DNA from: Streptomyces sp. 3214.6
GTDB lineage: Bacteria; Actinomycetota; Actinomycetes; Streptomycetales; Streptomycetaceae
Assembly: GCF_900129855.1 (NCBI RefSeq)
Contig: NZ_LT670819.1
Coordinates: forward strand, 9,114,001 to 9,178,000
DNA: 64,000 nt
Direction of reading: 5' to 3'
Position 1 is the stretch's first letter; every line of letters begins with the position of its first letter. Position numbers and translations under genes: made by a program. The notes under the pieces were generated by a model, which saw only the letters and a program-made list of their open reading frames with translations, did not search any database and was not told where the DNA came from. This document shows, one piece after another, positions 16,214 through 24,979 of this stretch.

Positions 16214-17098
16214 ATGACAGACGAACTGACCGTGAGCGTCCTGGGGACCGGCATCATGGGCGCCGCCATGGCCCGTAACCTCGCCCGTGCCGGACACACC
16301 GTGCGCGCCTGGAACCGCACCCGCGCCAAGGCCGAGCCGCTCGCCTCCGACGGGGTGCACGTCGTGGACACCCCGGCCGAGGCGGTCCGAGGCGCGGACG
16401 TCGTCCTGACCATGCTCTACGACGGTCCCGCCGCCCTGGACGTCATGCGCGAGGCCGCTCCCGCGCTGCGCGCAGGCACGGCCTGGGTGCAGTCGACGAC
16501 CGCCGGGATCGACGCCATCGGCGACCTGGCCGCCTTCGCCCGCGCCCACGAGCTGGTCTTCTTCGACGCACCGGTGCTGGGCACCCGGCAGCCCGCCGAG
16601 GCCGGTCAGCTGACCGTGCTGGCGGCGGGCCCTCAGGCGGGCCGGGACGCCGTGGCGCCCGTCCTGGACGCCGTCGGCGTGCGCACGGTGTGGACCGGCG
16701 AGGACGGCGGCGCGGGCACCGCCACCCGGCTGAAGCTGGTGGCCAACAGCTGGGTCATCGCGGCCACGGCCGCGGCAGGCGAGGTCCTCGCCCTGGCGCA
16801 GTCCCTCGACGTCGACCCGAACGCGTTCTTCGAACTGATCGCGGGCGGCCCGCTCGACATGGGGTACCTGAAGGCGAAGACGGGCCTGATCCTCGACGAC
16901 CGGCTCTCGCCCGCCCAGTTCGCGGTGACGACGGCAGCGAAGGACGCGCGTCTGATCGTCGAGGCCGGCCGCGAGAACGGCGTCCGCCTCGACGTGGCCA
17001 CCGCGAGCGCCGAACGCCTGGAGCGGGCCGCCGCCCAAGGCCACGGCGACGAGGACATGGCCGCCGCCTACTTCGCCAGCTTCGACAAGAACGGCTGA
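16214..17098 (+). CDS. NAD(P)-dependent beta-hydroxyacid dehydrogenase (3-hydroxyisobutyrate dehydrogenase family)
   Basis: 294 residues. Rossmann signature VLGTGIMGAAMARNLARAG at the N-terminus, then the family segment FFDAPVLGTRQPAEAGQLTVL, and the catalytic Lys region ATRLKLVANSWVIA (normally G-x-x-x-K-x-x-x-N). The C-terminal helical domain has KAKTGLILDD. It oxidises a beta-hydroxyacid such as 3-hydroxyisobutyrate, glyoxylate/tartronate semialdehyde or a related acid; the substrate cannot be set. The ribosome site GGAGAGGG is just upstream. It appears to be a stand-alone gene. Confidence 0.9.
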   Translation: MTDELTVSVLGTGIMGAAMARNLARAGHTVRAWNRTRAKAEPLASDGVHVVDTPAEAVRGADVVLTMLYDGPAALDVMREAAPALRAGTAWVQSTTAGIDAIGDLAAFARAHELVFFDAPVLGTRQPAEAGQLTVLAAGPQAGRDAVAPVLDAVGVRTVWTGEDGGAGTATRLKLVANSWVIAATAAAGEVLALAQSLDVDPNAFFELIAGGPLDMGYLKAKTGLILDDRLSPAQFAVTTAAKDARLIVEAGRENGVRLDVATASAERLERAAAQGHGDEDMAAAYFASFDKNG

Positions 17099-17240
17099 CC
17101 CCCAGCGCGGGCAGCCGCGTCACCCGCGTGTACTCCCCAGGAGGTACCCGCACTGCCGCTGCCCGTACGACGACCCGGACCCCCTCCCGGCGGGACTCTC
17201 GAGACATCGAACGAGGACCTCACCGAGGAGATGATCCGAG

Positions 17241-17534
17241 ATGAACACGCTGGCGAACTGGGACGGTGGCGGCCCCGGCCCGTGGATCCTGTTCTTTCCG
17301 CTGATCTGGGCGGCCGTGGTGATCGGCGTCGTCACGTTCCTGCGCGGCACCGTCCGGCGCGGCCGTCGCGGCCCCTGGAACGCGGTCGGCGACCCCCGCC
17401 CCACCGGCGACTCGCCGCTCGCGGTCCTCGGCCGTCGCTTCGCCTCCGGCGAGATCGACGAGGACGAGTACTGGCGCCGGCTGTCCGTCCTGGACGAGCA
17501 GTTCGGCCGCACGGGCAAGGGCGGCGCGGCATGA
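17241..17534 (+). CDS. SHOCT-domain membrane protein
   Basis: 97 residues: a hydrophobic segment ILFFPLIWAAVVIGVVTF near the N-terminus, a basic stretch, and a C-terminal SHOCT motif LAVLGRRFASGEIDEDEYWR. SHOCT is a short putative oligomerisation motif. The preceding GAGGAG supports ATG 17241. The stop overlaps the ATG of the following broken ABC-exporter gene (ATGA at 17531), so it was the first gene of that transporter operon. Confidence 0.85.
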   Translation: MNTLANWDGGGPGPWILFFPLIWAAVVIGVVTFLRGTVRRGRRGPWNAVGDPRPTGDSPLAVLGRRFASGEIDEDEYWRRLSVLDEQFGRTGKGGAA

Positions 17535-18359
17535 GCGCCCGCCCGCTGCGACTGCCGAGACCGTCACGCGGGACGCCGCGCGGGTCGTCGACGCCGTGAA
17601 GGTGTACGGCGTCGGCGACCCCGCCGTACGGGCCCTGGACGGGGTGAGCGTGGCCTTTCCGGCCGGACGGTTCACCGCGATCATGGGCCCGTCGGGCTTC
17701 GGCAAGTCCACCCTGATGCACTGCGCGGCCGGCCTGGACACCCTCACCTCGGGTGCCGCGTACGTCGGCGACACCGAACTGGGCGCCCTGGACGACCGCC
17801 GCCTCACCCTCCTCCGCCGCGACCGGGTCGGCTTCGTCTTCCAGGCTGCGCAGCCCGAAGCGGACGGCGGCCACCGCGAGCGCCCGCGGTCTCCCGCTCC
17901 TTCGCGGGCGACGTCGCCGTCAGCACCCCGTCCTTCGGTGCGGGCGGCAGCGGCCTCAGCCCGAAACTGGCCCCGGCCCTCGCCGAGCCGCCCGAGGTGG
18001 ACACGGCCGTCGGGCTCGGCAGGGGAGTCGCCGAAGTCGACGGCAAGGGACGGGCCTTGACCGTCACCGACCCGGTACGGCAACCCCGAGGTGCAGACCC
18101 GCGACGCCTACGCGCAGTCCTCGGCGGGCGGCATCGACATGATGCTCACCCTCGTCTACGCCCTGCTCGCCCTCGCCGTCCTCATCGCGCTCCTCGGCAT
18201 CGCCAACACGCTGACCCTCGCGATCCACGAACGCACCCGTGAGCTCGGCCTGCTCCGCCCGTCGGCCAGACCCGGTCCCAACTGCGGGCCATGGTCCGCT
18301 GGGAATCCGTCCTGGTCGCCGCGTTGGGCGTCACCGGGCGACGCACGCCCGACGGGTGA
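17531..18359 (+). pseudogene. Collapsed ABC exporter: LolD-type ATPase front joined to FtsX-type permease pieces
   Basis: The ATG at 17531 runs only 22 codons; after a frame slip near 17549 the real ATPase begins (VVDAVKVYGVGDPAVRALDG, Walker A GPSGFGKST) and stops at the Q-loop RVGFVFQA near 17847. Next come disconnected permease pieces in changing frames: SPKRTAATASA (start of an FtsX repeat), FAGDVAVSTPSFGAGGSGLSP, DTAVGLGRGVAEVDGKGRAL, then YAQSSAGGIDMMLTLVYA with the TM helix LLALAVLIALLGIANTLTLA, a one-base loss near 18262, and RWESVLVAALG. Signature motif, Walker B and most membrane helices are gone. An intact system would be a macrolide/lipoprotein-type exporter of roughly 3.5 kb. At least four lesions; certainly non-functional. 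Confidence 0.85.
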
Positions 18360-18372
18360 GGTCACCGCCCGG

Positions 18373-18912
18373 TCAGCCGACGACGGCCGACCGGGCGGGA
18401 GCGTGTGCGGGCCGCAGCTCGTCGACGGCGACCACCTCGGTGAACCGGGGCGAGAGCTGCTCCTGGGGCGTGCGGCGCGGCGGACGCGCCGCCAGTTCGC
18501 GCACGGCGACGGGCGTCGGCAGCGTGAACCACACGACCTTGCCCGACTCGCCGTCCGGCCGGGCGCCCCAGCTCTCGCTCACCGCGGCCACCATGGCGAG
18601 GCCGCGCCCGCACGTGTCGAGGGCCGCGGCGTCCTTCATCTCACCCACGACCGGCAGCCGCGGATCGTGGTCGCGCACGGAGACGGTGAGCCGGTCGGAC
18701 AGCAGCTCCAGCTCCACGACGCACACCTTGTCGGGCTGGGCGTGCAGGTGGACGTTGGTCAACAGCTCGGTCACACCGAGCGCGGCCCGGTCGATCAGCG
18801 GATCCAGATGCCAGTAGCGCAACTGCGCCGATACGATTCTGCGGACCTGGCCGATCCGCGACGGCAGGGCCTGAAGCTCCACCGTGCAGTGCCTGCTTGG
18901 GTTGGTGATCAC
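18373..18912 (-). CDS. RsbW/SpoIIAB-type anti-sigma factor ATPase domain protein
   Basis: About 179 residues from GTG 18912 (GGGGAG 8 bases upstream on this strand); an upstream start at 18978 is possible. A single HATPase_c domain: N-box ELLTNVHLHA, G1 region VRDHDPRLPVV, G2 region CGRGLAMVAAVSESWG. Such stand-alone serine-kinase domains either phosphorylate anti-anti-sigma STAS proteins or act in Streptomyces signalling networks. No STAS partner or sigma factor is in this window. The C-terminal tail of about 45 residues is Pro/Arg rich. Confidence 0.85.
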   Translation of the reverse strand: MITNPSRHCTVELQALPSRIGQVRRIVSAQLRYWHLDPLIDRAALGVTELLTNVHLHAQPDKVCVVELELLSDRLTVSVRDHDPRLPVVGEMKDAAALDTCGRGLAMVAAVSESWGARPDGESGKVVWFTLPTPVAVRELAARPPRRTPQEQLSPRFTEVVAVDELRPAHAPARSAVVG

Positions 18913-19127
18913 GGCTGCGACTCCCCGACTGAGGTCCGGAAGAACACGGAGTTCGGATCGAGCAGGGCGTCTGCGCAAGGCGGCCGCCTGCTGTCGTGGC
19001 CGGCGGGCTGGTTCGCAGCGTTATCGCCGGTAAACCCAGAGTGACGTGAGACCAGAGTGACGCAGTGGTCGCGGTGCCGCAACTCGCGGTGATCCGGCCA
19101 CCACCCGGGCCGCCCCTCTGCGTCGGC

Positions 19128-19451
19128 TCAGCCGCCGCGCCCCGCCGCCCTGCGCACGGCCTCGATGAAGCGGCGCGCCGCGGGTGGCCCTGCCTCGCCC
19201 GGCGCCGGGTCGTGCTCGCCCAGGGTCAGCAGGTACCGCGTGCCGTTGACGTCGGCCAGCGCCCGGTCCTCCGGGGCGAACCAGGGCTTGGAGGCGCGGA
19301 CCGCCTGCACCGGCGCGCTGTCGATCTCGCTGCCGTAGCTGGTCAGCAACTCCAGCCTGCCGTCGCTGATCCGGACCTGGCCGGCCCGGGTAAGCGAGCG
19401 CAGCCGCTTCCCGATGCGCACGCCCGTAGCCGTGAACTCCGGCTCCGCCAT
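19128..19451 (-). CDS. Conserved hypothetical protein
   Basis: 107 residues from ATG 19451, chosen for the GGGGAGG just ahead on the minus strand. It contains LRSLTRAGQVRISDGRLELL, followed by a stretch with alternating hydrophobic residues and RYLLTLGEHDP. The pattern suggests a small all-beta (PH-like) domain but no named family can be claimed. No signal peptide or membrane segment. It is divergent from the PLP enzyme gene. Confidence 0.65.
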   Translation of the reverse strand: MAEPEFTATGVRIGKRLRSLTRAGQVRISDGRLELLTSYGSEIDSAPVQAVRASKPWFAPEDRALADVNGTRYLLTLGEHDPAPGEAGPPAARRFIEAVRRAAGRGG

Positions 19452-19715
19452 GCCTCCCCGCCCCCTTGTGCGCCAGGGCGAGCCGGACCGTGCACCCGCG
19501 TGGGGCGTGATCCAGCCCGCGTCGTGATCGAACCCGTCCTCGTGATCCAGTGTGCGCCCCCGCCCGGGACCTTCGCCCGACCCGGTGCAGTCTGCCCGCG
19601 CCCGGCGTCGAGCACCAGTGCGCACGACGGCCCGACGCCACCCGCCCGGAGCACTCGCGCGAATGCGCCCCCAGACTCCCGCACCCGCTCCCCAGGGCCG
19701 GCTTTGAGCCTCTCA

Positions 19716-19759
19716 AAGGTGTGTTTATGCAGGTGAGAAGCGTGTGGAAGGTGTTTATG
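19716..19759 (+). promoter_or_regulatory. Direct repeats upstream of the PLP enzyme gene
   Basis: AAGGTGTGTTTATG (19716-19729) recurs as AAGGTGTTTATG (19748-19759), about three helical turns apart and 58 bp before the GTG start at 19817. This unusually AT-rich patch in a GC-rich region is a plausible activator or repressor site. No regulator is assigned. Confidence 0.3.
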
Positions 19760-19816
19760 ATCGAGGTGTCGGCCGCGCGGACCACCGTCGGCGCGAAGCC
19801 TGAAGGAGCCCCCGCC

Positions 19817-20941
19817 GTGACCACCTTCCACCACACCAGGACCGGCGCCACCCTCGACGTCGACCACAGCGACACCACCTACCGGGACTGGCTGAAAGAA
19901 GCCGTCCGCAAGGTCCAGGCGGACGCCAACCGTTCGGCCGACACGCACCTGCTGCGCTTCCCGCTGCCCGACAGGTGGGGCATCGACCTGTATCTCAAGG
20001 ACGAGTCGACCCACCCCACCGGCAGCCTCAAGCACCGACTCGCCCGCTCCCTCTTCCTCTACGGCCTGTGCAACGGCTGGATCCGGCCGGGCCGCCCGGT
20101 GATCGAGGCGTCCAGCGGTTCCACCGCCGTCTCCGAGGCCTACTTCGCCAAGCTGATCGGCGTGCCCTTCATCGCCGTCATGCCGCGTACGACGAGCACC
20201 GAGAAGATCCGCCTGATCGAGTTCCACGGCGGCCAGTGCCACTTCGTCGACGACCCGCGCACGATGTACGAGGAGTCGGCCCGCCTCGCGGCGGACGGCG
20301 GGGGCCACTACATGGACCAGTTCACCTACGCGGAACGGGCCACGGACTGGCGCGGAAACAACAACATCGCCGAATCCATCTTCCGCCAACTGGAGTTGGA
20401 GCGGTTCCCGGTGCCCGCCTGGATCGTGGCCACGGCCGGCACCGGCGGCACCTCCGCGACCCTCGCCCGCTACGTCCACTACACCCAGCGCGACACCCGC
20501 ATCTGCGTCGCCGACCCCGAGAACTCCTGCTTCTTCGAGGGCTGGACCACTGGCGATCCGGACGTCACCTGCGACTGCGGCTCGCGCATTGAGGGCATCG
20601 GCCGGCCACGCATGGAACCGAGCTTCGTACCCGGCGCCATCGACCGGATGATGAAGGTCCCCGACGCGGCCAGCGTCGCCGCCGTACGCGCCCTGGAGCA
20701 GGCCATCGGCCGCAAGGCGGGCGGCTCGACGGGCACCGGACTGTGGAGCGCACTCAAGATCGTCGCCGAGATGGTCGCCGACGGACGCCGGGGCAGCGTA
20801 GTCACCCTGCTGTGCGACCCGGGCGACCGCTACCTCGACAAGTACTATTCCGACGCCTGGCTCGCCGAGCAGGGCCTGGACATCGCCCCGTACACCGCGG
20901 TGATCGAGTCACTGCTGGCCACGGGCGTATGGCCCGCGTGA
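19817..20941 (+). CDS. PLP-dependent cysteine synthase-family enzyme (Cds1-like cysteine desulfhydrase)
   Basis: 374 residues from GTG 19817 with AAGGAG 9 bases upstream. Fold-type II PLP enzyme: Schiff-base Lys in LKDESTHPTGSLKHRLA, the substrate loop IEASSGSTAVSEAYFA, and the phosphate-binding glycine loop VATAGTGGTSATLARY. It differs from CysK/CysM by the longer middle part (WRGNNNIAESIFRQ, DPENSCFFEGW), which resembles the actinobacterial Cds1 group that degrades cysteine to H2S, pyruvate and ammonia. Activity is inferred from family resemblance; a beta-substituting synthase is the alternative. Confidence 0.88.
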   Translation: MTTFHHTRTGATLDVDHSDTTYRDWLKEAVRKVQADANRSADTHLLRFPLPDRWGIDLYLKDESTHPTGSLKHRLARSLFLYGLCNGWIRPGRPVIEASSGSTAVSEAYFAKLIGVPFIAVMPRTTSTEKIRLIEFHGGQCHFVDDPRTMYEESARLAADGGGHYMDQFTYAERATDWRGNNNIAESIFRQLELERFPVPAWIVATAGTGGTSATLARYVHYTQRDTRICVADPENSCFFEGWTTGDPDVTCDCGSRIEGIGRPRMEPSFVPGAIDRMMKVPDAASVAAVRALEQAIGRKAGGSTGTGLWSALKIVAEMVADGRRGSVVTLLCDPGDRYLDKYYSDAWLAEQGLDIAPYTAVIESLLATGVWPA

Positions 20942-20977
20942 CGAACAGCGGCAGGCGCACCCGTCAAGGCTCGCCTC

Positions 20978-21448
20978 TCAAGGGGTGAGCCGCCGGTCAA
21001 GTCGCGTCACCGCGTCCCGGAAGGACCGTCCCAGACCCGACCGGGCCAGCCGCAGGACGGCCCGGAGCGCCCCGTTGCCGTCGGCCGCGAACGTCCACTG
21101 CACCCGCGTCCCCGTCCCGGCCGGCGCCAGCCGCCACTCCTCGACCAGCGCCCTCAGGCCCGGCGCGTTGGTGACGTCCACGCGGTAGGCGTAGGCCTCC
21201 GGCTCCTTCGCCACGAGGACCGTCTCGCGAAAGCGCCCGCCGCCCACCAGCCGTACGTCACGCCCCGCACCGCCGTCCAGCGGCTGGATGGAGTTCACGC
21301 CCGGGAACCACTCGGCCCAGCCGGACACATCCTCGGCGAGCGCGCGGAAGACCTGTTCGGGAGAGGCCGCGACCTCCCGCGCGAAGATCAGCCGCACGGG
21401 AGCGGTCCCCACGAAGTCGAGCCCTTCGGAACGCAACCGGTGAGCCAT
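20978..21448 (-). CDS. SRPBCC (START-like) family protein
   Basis: 156 residues from ATG 21448, placed 8 bases after AGGAGG; the GTG at 21454 is too close to that site. The pattern of VAASPEQVFRALAEDVSGWAEWF, ETVLVAKEPEAYAYRV and TRVQWTFA, with a long C-terminal helix, is that of polyketide cyclase/dehydrase-like SRPBCC proteins, which bind hydrophobic ligands in a deep pocket. Ligand unknown. It is transcribed away from the second DeoR gene. Confidence 0.85.
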   Translation of the reverse strand: MAHRLRSEGLDFVGTAPVRLIFAREVAASPEQVFRALAEDVSGWAEWFPGVNSIQPLDGGAGRDVRLVGGGRFRETVLVAKEPEAYAYRVDVTNAPGLRALVEEWRLAPAGTGTRVQWTFAADGNGALRAVLRLARSGLGRSFRDAVTRLDRRLTP

Positions 21449-21505
21449 GCGCACAACCTCCTCATGGCGAGGAAAAACGGGTGCGCCACCCTATCCGCAG
21501 CCCTC

Positions 21506-22336
21506 TCAGATGTCTGTACCCTCATCGGGCTCGCCCGCGACGACCAGCCGCCGCAGGTGCTCGGAGATCTCCGTGCGGGCCGCGCCCGGCAGACCCGCGT
21601 CCGTCACCAGCGTGTCGACCTGCTCCAGCGCCGCGAACGAACTCAGGCCCACCACACCCCACTTGGTGTGGTCAGCGACCACCACGACCCGGCGCGCCGA
21701 CTGCACCAGGCGCCGGTTGGTCTCGGCCTCCGCGAGGTTCGGCGTCGACAGACCGGCCTCGGCCGATATCCCGTGCACGCCGAGGAACAGCACATCGAAG
21801 TGGAGCGCCGCGATCGCCTGGTCGGCGACCGGACCCACCAGCGAGTCGGACGGCGTGCGCACCCCGCCGGTCAGCACGACCGTCGCGGCGCCCTGCCGCG
21901 GGCCCGAGGTGCGCTGCGCCATGTGGAAGACGTCGGCGACCCGCACCGAGTTGGTCACCACGGTCAGATCGGGCACGTCCACCAGGTGATGCGCCAGCGC
22001 GTACGTCGTCGTACCACCCGACAGCGCGATCGCACTGCCCGGGGCGACGAACTGCGCGGCAGCCTTCGCGATGTCCTCCTTGGCGGTCAGCTCCAGGCCC
22101 GACTTCGCCTCGAAGCCCGGCTCGTGGGTGCTCGCCTCCACGATCGGCACCGCGCCGCCATGCACCTTCTCCAGGACACCCTGCCGGGCCAGCGCGTCGA
22201 GATCGCGCCGCACCGTCATGTCCGACACGCCGAGCTTGCGGGTCAGCTCGTTGACACGGACGCCGCCGCGACGCCGGACCTCGTCCAGGATCAGGGCGCG
22301 GCGCTGCTCCGCGAGGAGGTTCTGATTCTCGCTCAC
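21506..22336 (-). CDS. DeoR/GlpR-family transcriptional regulator
   Basis: 276 residues from GTG 22336 (GGAG 6 bases ahead on the minus strand; GTG at 22360 is the alternative). Winged helix GVRVNELTRKLGVSDMTVRR, then DLDALARQGVLEKVHGGAV. The sensor domain has ALSGGTTTYALAHHLVDV, VVTNSVRVADVF and VVLTGG, and in its distal part GISAEAGLSTPNLAEAETNR, which is typical of sugar-phosphate-responsive DeoR proteins. No sugar operon lies next to it, so its targets are elsewhere or it controls itself. Confidence 0.93.
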   Translation of the reverse strand: MSENQNLLAEQRRALILDEVRRRGGVRVNELTRKLGVSDMTVRRDLDALARQGVLEKVHGGAVPIVEASTHEPGFEAKSGLELTAKEDIAKAAAQFVAPGSAIALSGGTTTYALAHHLVDVPDLTVVTNSVRVADVFHMAQRTSGPRQGAATVVLTGGVRTPSDSLVGPVADQAIAALHFDVLFLGVHGISAEAGLSTPNLAEAETNRRLVQSARRVVVVADHTKWGVVGLSSFAALEQVDTLVTDAGLPGAARTEISEHLRRLVVAGEPDEGTDI

Positions 22337-22618
22337 GTACGCTCCGGTCCTTTCCCTCAAACCGTCCGACAGGCCCGCTCACCTGCTCCGACGAGGACAT
22401 TCTCGCCGACGCCGGGGTGTGGGCGTCCCATCCTCGCACGGCCTGCTCACAGCTCTGCCACCACCCCGACGCGTGCATGCCATCCACGGGTGGCATCGGC
22501 GTTTTCTCGCCCTGTCCGCGGAGATTCCGTGACGGGAGGTGTATCACGCCCGCGAAACGGCGATCCTTATGCCCGCACGGACACATGTCGAAGGCGTGTC
22601 ACGGGGGAAGTGCGAACA

Positions 22619-24937
22619 GTGGAACGTGACTCTGCGGACAGAACGGCCCTGGAACTCCTGGTACACGGCGTGGGTGGCGCCACGCCCGAGAAGATGCTGA
22701 ACGACCCGCGCACGGTGCGGATCACCGGCGACGACACGGCGGCCGTCTACCGGCGCGCCGACGACGTGGCCGCGGACACCGGCCCCGGCGACGACCGCGG
22801 CCGCGACGCGCCGGTCCCCGAGGCCTACGTCTGGTCCAACCTCACCTCCGGCAACGGCACCCGCGCCCTGTGGCTGCTGCTGCTTCCGTTCATGGTCGTC
22901 AATCTCGCCCACTGGATGCGCCCCGCCGCCCGGGAACGCATCCGCGCGGTGCGTCTCTACGGACTGCTGGTGCGGCTCGCGGCGCTGAGCCTGACGGTGC
23001 TGCTGGTCGCCGCGGCCTGCGAGGTCGCCCTCGACCTGACGGCCTGGCAGTGCGCGGGCACACCCGCCTGCGCCGAACGCCACTCCTGGCTGGGCTTTCT
23101 CTCCCCGGCGGTCTCGAACGACGGCTGGTGGAGCCTGCCGGGCCGCCGTCTCGCCCTCGCGGCCCTGGTCCCGACCGCCCTCACCGGCCTCCTCTGGTAC
23201 CTCTCCCACCGCACCTGGCGGGCGTACGAGTCCCAGGAACCCCTCGACCGCACGCCCGAACCCGAGAACGGCCCCGGTCACACCGCGCTCAGCCTGCCCG
23301 GCTTCTGGTACGGGCGCCGGCTGGTGGCCCGGCTGCGCGCGGCGCACACCGCGGCGGGACTGCTGACGGTGGCCGCGGCGGTCGGCACGGCGGCCGCACG
23401 CCAGGACCGTCGGCCCGGCGGCTCCGCCGTCCTCGCCGTGCTGGGCCGACTGCTGGAGGTGTCCCTGGTCGCGGGCGCCCTGGCCACGGTGTGGGTGGTG
23501 TGCCGTCGGGGCCGCAGCGAGCACCGTCTCGACCGCCGCCTCGACGCCCATCTCGTCCATCGTCTCCCGCTGGCCGCCCTCGTCCTGCTCGCCCTCACCC
23601 TCGTGTACGCCGGGTGGGACCGCCCCGGCTGGACGTCCGGGGGCCGCCTCCCGGGCGACGCGACCTTCGGCGGGCTGGCCCTCGCCCAGGGCGTCCTGGT
23701 CATCACCCTCGCCGTCGTCGCCCGCACCCTGCACCACTGCCCTCAGGAGCCCACACCGCCCGGCAAGGGCGCCGCCGGGCGGCTGGATCGTTGTGCGCTG
23801 CGGGGGCTCGGTGGGCCCGCGGTCGCCTTGTTGGCCTGTGCTCTGGGCGGGGTGATGTCGGGCGGCGTCTCGCAGCGGGTGTCGGACTGGCTGGACGGCA
23901 CCAGGACCTCCCTCGACGGCCCGCCCGTGCTGTTGACCTGGCAGGCGTCCGTGATCCCCGTACTGATCTCGGTCCTGCTGGTGCTGTGCGGACTGCTCGG
24001 CCGGCGGACCTTGCTGCTGACCCGGGCCGAGCAGGACAAGGTCCTCCGGGAGAACGGGGTGAAGCCCGGCGACCCGGCCCGCACCCGTCGTATCGCCCGC
24101 GCCCGTGCGATGGCCACCCTCACCGACCGTGCGCCCCTGCTCGTCGCCGTCACCTCCACCGCGACCCTGGTCCTGGGCGCGGGCGCGATCGTCGGCGCGT
24201 TCAGCACCGGAAAGACCCCGGTCCGGGCCGGGGAGACGGCCCAGCCCTTCGTGCACGGGGCGGCCCAGACCGCCCAGGCGCTGGGCTCCTGGCTCATCGG
24301 TCTCGGCTTCGTCCTCTTCGTCACCTGGGGCCGGCGCGCCTACAAGGACCCCTCGGCGCGGCGCACCATCGGCATCCTCTGGGACGTCGGCACCTTCTGG
24401 CCGCGTGCCGCCCACCCCTTCGCCCCGCCCTGCTACGCCGAGCGCGCGGTACCCGACCTGACCTGGCGCATGGCCACCTGGACGCGCGCCACGGGCGGCC
24501 GCCTCGTCATCTCCGGCCACTCGCAGGGCAGCGTCCTCGCGGCCGCCGCGGCCTGGCAGCTGCGGCCCTCCGACCGCAAACGCGTCGCCCTGCTCACCTA
24601 CGGCTCCCCGATCGAGCGGCTCTACGGACGCTGGTTCCCGGCGCACTTCGGGCCGGCCGCGCTCGCCGCCCTGCACGAGGACATCGACTGCTGGCGCAAC
24701 CTGTACCGGCTCACCGACCCCATCGGCGGCCCGGTACGGCTCTCCGGCGACGACTGCGGCCCCCAGGTGGACCGCGAACCGCTCGCCGACCCGCTGGCGT
24801 ACGGCCGCACCGCGGCTCACCCGCTGCCCGCGCCCATCCTGGGCCACTCCGACTACCAGGCCGACCCGGCGTTCGCAAAGGAGCGCGAGCTGCTGCTGGG
24901 ACGGCTACGACCGGAGGTTCCCGTGCAGCGGGTGTGA
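22619..24937 (+). CDS. Large polytopic membrane protein with C-terminal alpha/beta-hydrolase-like domain
   Basis: 772 residues from GTG 22619 (GGGGGA about 10 bases upstream). The N-terminal soluble segment opens LELLVHGVGGATPEKML, which itself resembles the beta-strand and oxyanion start of a hydrolase. About eight hydrophobic helices follow over residues 85-590, including LWLLLLPFMVVNLAHW and LLALTLVYAGW. The C-terminal 180 residues hold a nucleophile elbow, VISGHSQGSVLAAAAAW (Ser near 634), then LLTYGSP. So the catalytic fold may be split around the membrane region. Function is unknown; a lipase or esterase acting at the membrane is possible. The lower 3' end converges with the AAA gene, 42 bp apart. 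Confidence 0.8.
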   Translation: MERDSADRTALELLVHGVGGATPEKMLNDPRTVRITGDDTAAVYRRADDVAADTGPGDDRGRDAPVPEAYVWSNLTSGNGTRALWLLLLPFMVVNLAHWMRPAARERIRAVRLYGLLVRLAALSLTVLLVAAACEVALDLTAWQCAGTPACAERHSWLGFLSPAVSNDGWWSLPGRRLALAALVPTALTGLLWYLSHRTWRAYESQEPLDRTPEPENGPGHTALSLPGFWYGRRLVARLRAAHTAAGLLTVAAAVGTAAARQDRRPGGSAVLAVLGRLLEVSLVAGALATVWVVCRRGRSEHRLDRRLDAHLVHRLPLAALVLLALTLVYAGWDRPGWTSGGRLPGDATFGGLALAQGVLVITLAVVARTLHHCPQEPTPPGKGAAGRLDRCALRGLGGPAVALLACALGGVMSGGVSQRVSDWLDGTRTSLDGPPVLLTWQASVIPVLISVLLVLCGLLGRRTLLLTRAEQDKVLRENGVKPGDPARTRRIARARAMATLTDRAPLLVAVTSTATLVLGAGAIVGAFSTGKTPVRAGETAQPFVHGAAQTAQALGSWLIGLGFVLFVTWGRRAYKDPSARRTIGILWDVGTFWPRAAHPFAPPCYAERAVPDLTWRMATWTRATGGRLVISGHSQGSVLAAAAAWQLRPSDRKRVALLTYGSPIERLYGRWFPAHFGPAALAALHEDIDCWRNLYRLTDPIGGPVRLSGDDCGPQVDREPLADPLAYGRTAAHPLPAPILGHSDYQADPAFAKERELLLGRLRPEVPVQRV

Positions 24938-24979
24938 GCGGTGTGCGTGGTGTGAGTTGGTGTGCGCGGTGGGAGCCGG

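Noticed and set aside
21440..22618. Extension of the membrane hydrolase gene upstream to 21440
   Set aside because: The extra part is antisense of the DeoR gene. GTG 22619 has a ribosome site, and family-like sequence begins there.
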